From contig QHTS01000077.1 of assembly GCA_003220905.1 (NCBI GenBank), positions 1 through 5,364 of the forward strand: 5,364 nt of DNA. The letters are read 5' to 3'. Numbering within the stretch: the stretch's first letter is position 1; the number at the start of each line of letters is the position of its first letter. The stretch is from Gemmatimonadota bacterium (GTDB lineage: Bacteria > Gemmatimonadota > Gemmatimonadetes > Gemmatimonadales > GWC2-71-9). Below the pieces are notes generated by a model. That model saw only the letters and a list, made by a program, of their open reading frames with translations, was not told where the DNA came from and did not search any database. Both the position numbers and the translations under genes were made by a program. Below are positions 1-5,364 of the stretch, piece by piece.

Positions 1-93
1 GTCGCCGTGTTCAACAAGACGGCGCAGGAGCATGGCGCCCCGGTGCTCGTGGCGGGTGCGCCTGTGGAGGTGAAGGCCGTCGCGGTCCGGTGA
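1..93 (+). CDS. 3' end of an unrecognised protein gene (partial)
   Basis: Frame 1 is open from the window edge to a TGA at 91-93 and gives 30 residues ending EVKAVAVR. The tail is rich in Val and Ala with alternating hydrophobic residues, as in the last beta strands of an extracellular or sandwich-fold domain, but I cannot name a family. The case for a real gene end is the open frame, the same GC-rich third-position pattern as its neighbours, and a hairpin starting right after the stop. The start and most of the gene lie outside the window, so its function cannot be stated. Confidence 0.55.
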   Translation, partial: VAVFNKTAQEHGAPVLVAGAPVEVKAVAVR

Positions 94-118
94 CGGACGG
101 CTTGCCGACCGCTGTTTG
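94..118 (+). terminator. Terminator-like hairpin after the upstream gene
   Basis: Bases 94-111 (CGGACGGCTTGCCGACCG) fold as an 8-step stem with one A-A mismatch, closed by a CTTG-type tight loop, beginning at the first base after the TGA. The following bases (CTGTTTGG) hold only three T in a row, so this is a weak intrinsic terminator at best. Its placement between a stop codon and the next gene's leader supports a role in ending the upstream transcript. It could instead be chance pairing in GC-rich DNA. Confidence 0.35.
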
Positions 119-145
119 GATCGGCGTGTTCGCAGGACAACTGTT

Positions 146-154
146 AGGAAGGAG
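146..154 (+). promoter_or_regulatory. Strong Shine-Dalgarno sequence that fixes the start at 161
   Basis: AGGAAGGAG lies six bases before the ATG at 161 and is close to an ideal anti-16S match. It decides the start codon of the TIGR03118 gene. The frame is open further upstream to a TTG at 116, but that start would place the Shine-Dalgarno inside the coding region and put a charged, arginine-rich stretch in front of the signal peptide. Confidence 0.85.
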
Positions 155-160
155 ATCCTC

Positions 161-1282
161 ATGGCTGCTCGCCGCATCCTGGGGGCGCCCCTCGCCTTCC
201 TCGGCGCGCTGTCGCTGGCGTGCGCTGGGGAGCGCAGCATCGCCCCACCCCTCCCGGCTTCATTCTCGCTCCAGGACGCCACGCCGTTCTATGAACAACA
301 CAACCTGGTGTCCGACGGGGCCGTGTCAGCGGACCTCGTCGATGCGGCCCTCGTCAACGCGTGGGGACTGGTTGCTAGCGCCACCTCGCCCTGGTGGGTC
401 GCCGACAACGGAACCGGGCTCTCCACGCTCTATAACGGCAACACCGGCGCCAAGGTCAGCCTAACAGTCAGCGTTCCTGGTGCGCCGACCGGCATCGTGT
501 TCAACGGCGGTGCCGGCTTCGTCGTGACGAGCGGCACAAAGTCGGGCCCCGCGCGCTTCATTTTCGCCAGCGAGGACGGCACCATTTCGGGCTGGACCCC
601 GGCGGTGGCGGCCACGCAGGCGGTTGTAGCCGTCGACAATTCGGCGGGGGGTGGCGTTTACAAAGGGCTGGCCATCGTCAGCACCGCCTCGGGCGACCGT
701 CTCTACGCCACCAACTTTCGTGCGGCTACCGTGGACGTGTTCGACGCCTCGTTCCATTCTGTGCCGGGCGGGTTCGTGGACCCCGGCCTTCCGGCGGGCT
801 ACGCGCCGTTCGGCATCCGGAGCCTGGGGGGCGCGATCTACGTCACCTACGCTCTGCAGGACGCGGACAAAAAGGACGACGTCGCCGGCGAGGGTCATGG
901 GTTCGTGAACGCCTTCGACACGGGCGGCCACCTGCTCCGTCGCGTGGCGTCCGGTGGGCGACTCAACTCGCCGTGGGGGCTCGCGCTCGCACCTGCCGAT
1001 TTCGGAGCCTTCAGCGGGGACCTGCTCGTGGGGAACTTCGGCGACGGCCATATCAACGCGTTCGACCCCCACCGCGGCCACGGCGGGCTGCAACAACGGG
1101 GCCAGCTCCATGCCGCCGACGGCCGACCGATCGCGATCGATGGCCTGTGGGCCATCGCCTTCGGTAACGGCGCGGCTGCCGGGCCGGCGAACGTGCTCTT
1201 CTTCACGGCCGGTCCGTTAGACGAGGAGCACGGCCTGTTCGGCAAGCTCGTAGTGACCTCGCACCCGGGCCTGGTGCCGTAG
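161..1282 (+). CDS. TIGR03118 family beta-propeller protein, putative lipoprotein
   Basis: The 373-residue product starts at the ATG preceded by AGGAAGGAG. Residues 1-21 form a signal peptide: Arg4-Arg5, a hydrophobic core, then LSLAC with Cys21 as a likely lipidation site. Residues 42-365 match, from memory, the TIGR03118 family throughout: NLVSD and LVNAWGL near 48-70, then WVADNGTGLSTLYNG, PTGIVFNG, FIFASEDGTISGW, AVDNSA, VYKGLA, LYATNFRAATVDVFD, DPGLPAGYAPFGI, YVTYALQDADKKDDVAGEGHGFV, LNSPWGLALAP, LLVGNFGDGHINAFD and IDGLWAIAFGNG. The repeated strands suggest an NHL-like propeller. Family length is usual and the gene looks intact. Biochemical role is unknown. Several relatives end in a PEP-CTERM sorting signal, but this one ends HPGLVP without one, so anchoring would rest on the N-terminal lipid. 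It converges with the quinoprotein gene. Family assignment is strong; lipidation is inferred. Confidence 0.88.
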   Translation: MAARRILGAPLAFLGALSLACAGERSIAPPLPASFSLQDATPFYEQHNLVSDGAVSADLVDAALVNAWGLVASATSPWWVADNGTGLSTLYNGNTGAKVSLTVSVPGAPTGIVFNGGAGFVVTSGTKSGPARFIFASEDGTISGWTPAVAATQAVVAVDNSAGGGVYKGLAIVSTASGDRLYATNFRAATVDVFDASFHSVPGGFVDPGLPAGYAPFGIRSLGGAIYVTYALQDADKKDDVAGEGHGFVNAFDTGGHLLRRVASGGRLNSPWGLALAPADFGAFSGDLLVGNFGDGHINAFDPHRGHGGLQQRGQLHAADGRPIAIDGLWAIAFGNGAAAGPANVLFFTAGPLDEEHGLFGKLVVTSHPGLVP

Positions 1283-1285
1283 AGA

Positions 1286-1301
1286 GCGCGTCCGTCCGCG
1301 C
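1286..1301. terminator. Short GC hairpin between convergent genes
   Basis: GCGCG (1286-1290) pairs perfectly with CGCGC (1297-1301) around a six-base loop, inside the 25-base gap between two facing stop codons (TAG at 1280-1282 on + and TAG at 1308-1310 on -). The position suits a shared bidirectional terminator. The stem is only five pairs and neither strand has a T tract, so it is a weak candidate. Confidence 0.25.
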
Positions 1302-1307
1302 GGCTTG

Positions 1308-3386
1308 CTAGCGGCGAGGGGGTAGCGAGAAGACGAAGACGGTCGGGGATCCCTCCCGACCGAAGTTGTATGACCCGCCGCCCGAGGCTGCCGCGACGTA
1401 CTGCTTGCCGTTCACGGCGTACGTCACGACGCCTCCCAGGATCCCCGAGCCGGTATAGAACCGGTACAGCTCCCGGCCGGTCTCGGCGTCGAGCGCGAGG
1501 AAGTCTCCCGTCAGCTCACCGGTGAAGACCAGCCCCCCCGCCGTGGCGGTCACTCCCGCGACCGTCGGCCTGGGGGACCGGTATCGCCAGCGTACCGTCC
1601 CGCGCGCCGCGTCCAGCGCCGTGAGCCACCCCCTGGCCTGGCCGGCCGAATCGGAGGTGTACGTGCCTCCCATGTACAGCGTGCCGGGCACGAAGCGCGT
1701 CGTCGTCCCGGCCTGGTATGTCCCGCACCAATCGACGGCGGCCACGTAGAGTGAGTGCGTGCGCGGATCGTGCGCCGGCCCGTTCCACTCGACGCCGCCG
1801 TGGATGCCGGGGCACACTCTGATGGGCGTCGTTCCCACGACCTTCTCGGCGTTCATCCGCGTGGTGATGGCGACCTCGTACACGCGCTGGTGCGTATCGC
1901 GGTCGAGCACCGTGAGCACGCCCGCTTTCCCGCTGGTAGCGATCAGATTCCGCTCGTGCCCGCCGACCGTTTCGCGGAACAGTGGAGAAACCTGGGTCAG
2001 GTCCCAATCGTGGGTGTCGCCAGGCAGAAGTTGGTCGTACCACCGCAGCTTGCCGGTGCGGACGTCGAGGGCGACGAGGGCATTGGTATAGAGATTCTTC
2101 CCCGGCCGGAGATGACCAGCGAGGTCGGGGGCGGGGTTCGTGACCGCGACGTACAGCTCCTGCTTCGCCGGATCGAGCGCGAGCGGAGTCCAGACCGCCC
2201 CACCTCCCTGGGCGAGGCGCATGGGATTCCCCCACGTCTCCGCACCCGGCTCGCCTGGACCGGGGACGGTGCTGAACCGCCACACCGGCTTGCCGTCTGC
2301 GAGTCGGAAAGCCCCGATCCATCCCTGAATGTTGTTCTCGCCGCCGGCGGGTCCGATCACCACGAGGTCGTCGTACACGAGCGGTGGCATCGTGATGGTC
2401 TCGCCCACGTCCGGGCGAGCGACGTGCCGTGCCCAGAGCAGCTCGCCGTCCCGGGCGTCGAGCCCCAGGAGATAGCCGTCGGCCGTGCCACGCACGACAT
2501 ACCCCCGCGCGAGCGCCACCCCGCGGTTCATCGGCCACAGTTCGTAGTCTCTCGGCTGCCACGTGTGTCGCCACCGCGGACGGCAGGTGGCGGCGTCGAT
2601 CGCCACCGTCTCGCGCACCGTGGTCAGGTACATCACGCCGCGGTACACAACTGGGCCTGTCTGGAAGGTCCCGCTTGAGCCGACCTGAAAGACGCAGGCG
2701 ACGGTGAGGTGCCCGACGTTGGCTGGAGCCAGCTGGCTGAGCCTCGAGTACCGTGTTCCGAAGAAGTTGCCGGTGTGGTAGAGCCAGTCCGCGGAGTCGG
2801 GATTCGTGAGCTCGGCCTGAATCGGGCCGGCGTCGGCGGGCACCGTGCCCTCGCCCCGAATGAATTCTGGGGCCGCGAGGGGGTCGGGCTCCGTCGCGGC
2901 GGCGTGGGCGTCGAAGCGAATCAGCCGGAGCAGGGTGTCGGAGGCATCGAACCGCCGGGACCCGGACGGCCAGCCGTTACGCTGCAACAGGTAGGCGAAC
3001 ACGGCCAGGTAGTCGTCGGGCCTCAGCGAGCCCATGGCCAGCTTCGGCATCGACGTCCGCAGGATGTAGAGCAAGTCGCTGGCCGACCGCTCGGGAGGCT
3101 CCCACCGGCGAACGAACGCTGGTCCGGCGAGCGCTGGCGCCGCCACGCCCTCAAGCTCGGCGCCGTGGCAGTCGGCACAGGAGGCGCTGTAGATCTGCCG
3201 ACCTCTTTTGGCTTGATCCGTCGAAAACACCGCCGGAAGACTCGAAGCGGCGGGATCGGCGGCGGCACAGGACGTCCCGCCTACACCGATCCCGAGCGAG
3301 GCGCCCAGGACGAGCGCGTACCTCCCCAGGGCCGACCAACCGCTCCATCCGCGCGTCCGTGCTGCCGGTAGGACTGAATGAGCCAT
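1308..3386 (-). CDS. Exported cytochrome c-PQQ dehydrogenase fusion (quinoprotein)
   Basis: The 692-residue product (ATG at 3386) should oxidise an alcohol or sugar-like substrate in the periplasm with PQQ and pass electrons to its own haem. Order: signal region with hydrophobic core at about 23-37 and a possible lipobox GTSC (Cys40); a class I cytochrome c domain with CADCH (C70, C73, H74) and a candidate axial Met in TSMPKLAMG; a linker; then the eight-bladed quinoprotein propeller from about 195, starting DWLYHTGNFFGTRYS. Family-typical PQQ/metal-site residues are visible by motif: Glu350 (GGENN), Asn417 (VTNPAP) and the Asp pair 457/460 (GDTHDWD). CPGIHGGVEWNGPA and AVDWCGTY are typical of this subgroup. 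No vicinal Cys-Cys pair is present, unlike classical methanol dehydrogenases. A TTG at 3422 would add 12 residues; neither start has a clear Shine-Dalgarno, and I prefer the ATG. No pqq genes or partner dehydrogenases are in view; substrate is unknown. Confidence 0.9.
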   Translation of the reverse strand: MAHSVLPAARTRGWSGWSALGRYALVLGASLGIGVGGTSCAAADPAASSLPAVFSTDQAKRGRQIYSASCADCHGAELEGVAAPALAGPAFVRRWEPPERSASDLLYILRTSMPKLAMGSLRPDDYLAVFAYLLQRNGWPSGSRRFDASDTLLRLIRFDAHAAATEPDPLAAPEFIRGEGTVPADAGPIQAELTNPDSADWLYHTGNFFGTRYSRLSQLAPANVGHLTVACVFQVGSSGTFQTGPVVYRGVMYLTTVRETVAIDAATCRPRWRHTWQPRDYELWPMNRGVALARGYVVRGTADGYLLGLDARDGELLWARHVARPDVGETITMPPLVYDDLVVIGPAGGENNIQGWIGAFRLADGKPVWRFSTVPGPGEPGAETWGNPMRLAQGGGAVWTPLALDPAKQELYVAVTNPAPDLAGHLRPGKNLYTNALVALDVRTGKLRWYDQLLPGDTHDWDLTQVSPLFRETVGGHERNLIATSGKAGVLTVLDRDTHQRVYEVAITTRMNAEKVVGTTPIRVCPGIHGGVEWNGPAHDPRTHSLYVAAVDWCGTYQAGTTTRFVPGTLYMGGTYTSDSAGQARGWLTALDAARGTVRWRYRSPRPTVAGVTATAGGLVFTGELTGDFLALDAETGRELYRFYTGSGILGGVVTYAVNGKQYVAAASGGGSYNFGREGSPTVFVFSLPPRR

Positions 3387-3561
3387 AGAGCGATGCGTCG
3401 GCGCGCTGCAAGTTTCGGACAACAGGTGAGGCGGGAGCGCGGCGGTCGGAAAGCGCCGAGTCGCCCCACGGCGCGACCCGGCGGGGAGCGAGCAGGCAAG
3501 ACCACGCGTTGCGGCGACGCCACAGGCTGGCGCCTTCTTGTCGTAGGACTGCGACGACCGA
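3387..3561. other. Intergenic leader of the quinoprotein gene
   Basis: This 175-base gap separates the DUF4349 stop from the quinoprotein start, both on the - strand. It presumably carries the quinoprotein promoter, but I find no convincing -35/-10 pair and no Shine-Dalgarno before either candidate start. The only structure I see is GGCGCC (3529-3534) facing GACGCC (3516-3521), a six-pair stem with one G-T wobble and a seven-base loop, 27 bases past the DUF4349 stop. It has no T tract. The size of the gap suggests the two genes are transcribed separately. Confidence 0.4.
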
Positions 3562-4455
3562 TCAGGCGTCCGCGGTGCGGAGAGCTCGCCCTTTCTGCCA
3601 ACGCCTCAGGCTTAACCAGCCGGCCGTCGCCAGCACGCCGAGCGGGATCACGATTCCGAGCCCCCGGATGCAGGCCGCGACGAGGGCGACGAAGTTCCGC
3701 CACGCCTGCTTGAACGCCTCGCCGATGACGCTCGAGCCAGCGCGCCCCACTACGGGCAGCGGCTCGTGCACGTAGATCGTCAGCGTGCTCAGCACCGCGT
3801 GGGCCCGGAGGTAGCGCAGCCGCCCCTCGTACCGGTCGATCTCCTCGCGCACCCGCGCCAGTTCCCGCTCCACGTCGAGCACGTCCTTCAGCTTGCCGGT
3901 CCGTGTCGCCAGCAGCTCGATCAGCCGCGCCTCGAGCCGCCGCGCGTTTCCCATGCGCGCGGTGACGTCGGTGAACTCCTCACCCACGTCCTCGGCGTTG
4001 ACGTTTACGGACTCGAGCTTCCCGAGCGCCGAGAGCCCGCCGAGTCCGTCGTCGAAGCGATCGGCGGGGATCTTCACCTCGAGAGTCGCCGAGCGGAGCT
4101 GGCCGCGCCCCGTCTGCATGGTCGTGTTGGCGACGTAACCACCGACGCGACCCGCGAGCAGCCGCACTTGGGCGACGGCCCGCTCGAGGGAATCCACTTC
4201 GACGCTCGTCTGTCCGGTCCGGATCACCATGTTTGATGTGATACTGAGCGGCGGCAGGGACACCGAGCGAGCTGGCAGGGTGGCCAAGCGCTGTCGCGCT
4301 TCGGGCATGGCACTTGGTCCCGGCGCTTCCGCCCGCCCGAGGACGCCGACTGGCTCAGCGGAGCTGTAGTCCGCGGCCACGCGGTCTACGTGCTCGCGAG
4401 ACGATGTGCAGGCAGCGGCTGCGACGAGTGCCGCGACCAGGATGGGGATCCGCAT
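3562..4455 (-). CDS. DUF4349 domain lipoprotein with coiled coil and membrane helix
   Basis: The 297-residue product starts at the ATG at 4455, with GGAG six bases upstream on the - strand. The frame is open to 4512, but the lipoprotein signal begins at this ATG. Residues 1-16 are a classic lipoprotein signal (MRIPILVAALVAAAAC, Cys16). A low-complexity Ala/Pro/Ser linker follows to about 70. Residues 75-285 fit DUF4349 (PF14257): MVIRTGQTSVEVDSLERAV, AGRVGGYV, TLEVKIPADRFD, GKLESVNVNAEDVGEEFTDVTARM, a charged coiled coil at about 167-216 (DVLDVERELARVREEIDRYEGRLRYL), then TLTIYVHE and a C-terminal membrane segment at about 255-284 with a basic tail (RRWQKGR). Length is normal and the gene is intact. 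The family's molecular role is not established; an envelope-stress or membrane-organising role is guesswork. It is divergent from the gene at 4551 and upstream of, but probably not co-transcribed with, the quinoprotein gene. Confidence 0.88.
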   Translation of the reverse strand: MRIPILVAALVAAAACTSSREHVDRVAADYSSAEPVGVLGRAEAPGPSAMPEARQRLATLPARSVSLPPLSITSNMVIRTGQTSVEVDSLERAVAQVRLLAGRVGGYVANTTMQTGRGQLRSATLEVKIPADRFDDGLGGLSALGKLESVNVNAEDVGEEFTDVTARMGNARRLEARLIELLATRTGKLKDVLDVERELARVREEIDRYEGRLRYLRAHAVLSTLTIYVHEPLPVVGRAGSSVIGEAFKQAWRNFVALVAACIRGLGIVIPLGVLATAGWLSLRRWQKGRALRTADA

Positions 4456-4461
4456 GGAGCG

Positions 4462-4466
4462 CTCCG
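4462..4466 (-). promoter_or_regulatory. Shine-Dalgarno of the DUF4349 gene, inside a palindrome
   Basis: On the - strand CGGAG lies six bases before the ATG at 4455 and supports that start over the in-frame ATG 19 codons upstream. The GGAG is half of the perfect palindrome GGAGCGCTCC (4456-4465), and CTCC four bases or so further upstream (CTCCTCGGAG) could also pair with it, so the site may be occluded in the mRNA. Confidence 0.5.
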
Positions 4467-4484
4467 AGGAGTTGGTCCTGGAGA

Positions 4485-4494
4485 GACGCGCGTC
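4485..4494. repeat. Perfect 10-base palindrome in the divergent intergenic region
   Basis: GACGCGCGTC reads the same on both strands. It sits 29 bases from the DUF4349 start and 56 bases from the start at 4551, within a region expected to hold two back-to-back promoters. It is a candidate dimeric repressor or activator site, though GC-rich DNA yields such palindromes by chance fairly often. Confidence 0.35.
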
Positions 4495-4540
4495 ACGCCC
4501 GGGCTTGCACACGGGCGTAACCCTCGACGGGGACCGCCCG
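4495..4540. promoter_or_regulatory. Three-arm inverted repeat, candidate operator or alternative hairpin
   Basis: ACGCCCG (4495-4501) and CGGGCGT (4512-4518) form a perfect seven-base inverted repeat with a ten-base spacer. A second CGCCCG copy at 4535-4540 can pair with the same CGGGCG arm, giving two mutually exclusive hairpins in the leader of the gene at 4551. The pattern could be an operator with a repeated half-site or an attenuator-like RNA switch. No -10/-35 boxes are clear enough to place a promoter relative to it, so the role is inferred. Confidence 0.35.
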
Positions 4541-4550
4541 TAGGGAACCG

Positions 4551-5273
4551 GTGATCACGCCACGACTCCCCTCGAGCGCGCTCCGTGAGTGGGAGCGCCG
4601 GGCCGGCGCGCCTGTGCCGGCCCGCCGCGAGTCGTGGCGCCCCGGGCCATGGGCGGCCCAGGCGGTCCGGCTTGCCGCGAAAATCGTCCTCGTGACGCTG
4701 CTCCCGTTTCTCGCGCTCGTGAAGGTGGGGGTGTTCCTCTACCAGCGCGAAGGCTGGCCGACCGCGCTCGCCCTCGCGGGTGGGACCGCTTGCACGGCGG
4801 CCGTCGTCACCGCGTACGGGGCGTCGGTGTGGCATCGCCTGACCGGTCGCGTCCGTCTCGCGCTCGTCGCCCGACGCGTCGCACTGCCGTTCGTGCTCGC
4901 CTACTGCGCCTATGCCCTGGTCTACCTCTCCAGCGCGAACGCCAAGTCGGAGCGCGTGCGCGCGTACTACGCTTCACTTCATCCGCTCCTGCGCGTCGCG
5001 CTGTCGACCCTCATCCTGGTCGACCGAGACCTGGTGGTCACCGATCTCGCTCGCGGGCCAGGGGACTACGCGGCGATGGGCCTCGGCCCGAACGACGGAT
5101 CGCTGCATTACGTCCAACGCGACGGTTACACGCACGCGGCCGACCTCCGCACCGCCGGCCGGAGCGGGCTCCAGAATGCCCTGGTACGTGTGTATTTCTG
5201 GAGCATGGGCTTCGCGACACTGCGCCACGGGGGCACAGGCGACCATCTGCACGTCGAGCTTCCCGTGAGATAG
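4551..5273 (+). CDS. Three-helix membrane protein with His/Asp-rich C-terminal domain
   Basis: The 240-residue product starts at a GTG preceded by AGGGA at four bases' spacing; no better in-frame start is seen. An Arg/Pro-rich amphipathic N-terminus (1-37) is followed by three hydrophobic segments at about 40-64, 69-93 and 103-127, then a soluble domain at 133-240. That domain reads VRAYYASLHPLLRVALSTL, VVTDLAR, DYAAMGLGPN, SLHYVQRDGYTHAADLRT, VYFWSMGFATLRHGGTGDHLHVELP. The clustered polar residues H186, H195, D198, H226, H232 and H234 look like a metal or catalytic site. SLH...G..HAAD plus a terminal HLH recalls the LAS (M15/M74) zinc peptidases that cut peptidoglycan peptides, but the first motif has extra residues between His and Asp, so this is a fold-level guess. 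I do not recognise a named family. It is divergent from the DUF4349 gene and stops nine bases before a possible next gene. Confidence 0.8.
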   Translation: MITPRLPSSALREWERRAGAPVPARRESWRPGPWAAQAVRLAAKIVLVTLLPFLALVKVGVFLYQREGWPTALALAGGTACTAAVVTAYGASVWHRLTGRVRLALVARRVALPFVLAYCAYALVYLSSANAKSERVRAYYASLHPLLRVALSTLILVDRDLVVTDLARGPGDYAAMGLGPNDGSLHYVQRDGYTHAADLRTAGRSGLQNALVRVYFWSMGFATLRHGGTGDHLHVELPVR

Positions 5274-5282
5274 CTTTGCCGC

Positions 5283-5364
5283 ATGCCGCTCACCCGAGAC
5301 GACGTCCGGGAATCCGTAGAGCGCGCCGGCGACGAGCATTGGGAGGCCCTCCGTCGGCACCACG
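5283..5364 (+). CDS. Possible 5' end of a further gene (partial)
   Basis: An ATG nine bases after the preceding stop opens a frame that runs to the window edge without a stop, giving 27 residues beginning MPLTRDDVRESVERAG. The residues are charged and helix-forming, and the third codon positions are almost all G or C. The close spacing fits an operon with the membrane-protein gene. The Shine-Dalgarno is weak (GTGAGA, more than ten bases upstream), and 27 residues are too few to identify a family. Confidence 0.4.
   Translation, partial: MPLTRDDVRESVERAGDEHWEALRRHH

Noticed and set aside
461..1111. 216-codon open frame antisense to the TIGR03118 gene
   Set aside because: The sense frame matches a known family over its whole length with a strong ribosome binding site; the antisense product has none of these supports.
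1516..2574. 352-codon open frame on the - strand in another frame of the quinoprotein gene
   Set aside because: It overlaps the confirmed quinoprotein frame on the same strand, is extremely Arg-rich and has no signal or domain pattern. It is a GC-driven shadow frame.
1755..2678. 307-codon open frame on the + strand opposite the quinoprotein gene
   Set aside because: It lies wholly antisense to a well-supported gene, its translation is low in recognisable motifs and rich in Arg, Pro, His and Val, and such long shadows are expected where third positions are nearly all G or C.
3516..3534. Six-pair hairpin downstream of the DUF4349 stop, considered as a terminator
   Set aside because: It has a G-T wobble, a seven-base loop and no T tract on the - strand side, so it is mentioned only as part of the intergenic description and not called separately.
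4974..5363. 129-codon open frame on the - strand covering the end of the membrane-protein gene and the window edge
   Set aside because: It is antisense to the conserved-looking HLHVELP region, and the + strand reading has better domain logic. I see no signal, family motif or clear ribosome binding site for it.
1..5364. Mobile elements, CRISPR repeats, tRNA genes, phage or defence genes
   Set aside because: No transposase or integrase motifs, terminal inverted repeats, regularly spaced repeats or cloverleaf-like sequence were seen on either strand; the window reads as ordinary chromosomal envelope genes.

Overview
This is a high-GC bacterial window with strong GC bias at third codon positions, which produces long antisense and out-of-frame shadow reading frames. 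It shows no mobile element, tRNA, rRNA or CRISPR. The gene mix is a TIGR03118-type secreted beta-propeller, a haem-c/PQQ dehydrogenase fusion, a DUF4349 lipoprotein and a conserved-looking inner-membrane protein. This would fit a soil or sediment member of Gemmatimonadota, Acidobacteriota or a similar phylum. That assignment is inference from gene content and composition only.

Layout. Bases 1-93 hold the last 30 codons of an unrecognised + strand gene, followed directly by a terminator-like hairpin. Bases 161-1282 (+) encode a putative lipoprotein of the TIGR03118 family, with a very good Shine-Dalgarno sequence. It converges on a large - strand gene (1308-3386) with only 25 bases between the two stop codons. 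That gene encodes an exported protein with an N-terminal cytochrome c domain (CADCH) and a PQQ-type quinoprotein propeller. After about 175 bases without a gene comes a second - strand gene (3562-4455), a DUF4349 lipoprotein with a coiled coil and a C-terminal membrane segment. It is divergent from a + strand gene (4551-5273) for a three-helix membrane protein whose His/Asp-rich C-terminal domain ends in an HxH motif. The 95-base divergent intergenic region is unusually dense in perfect palindromes. A further + strand gene may begin at 5283 and run off the window.

How the genes work together. Four of the products appear to act in or at the cell envelope. The quinoprotein would oxidise an unknown substrate in the periplasm and pass electrons through its own haem to the respiratory chain. 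Nothing in the window supplies PQQ synthesis, the substrate or a partner cytochrome. The TIGR03118 protein has no known reaction. The DUF4349 and membrane-protein genes share a divergent control region and could be co-regulated, but no direct functional link is visible. I see no clear new multi-gene system here. The best leads are the C-terminal domain of the 4551-5273 protein and the palindrome-rich divergent region.
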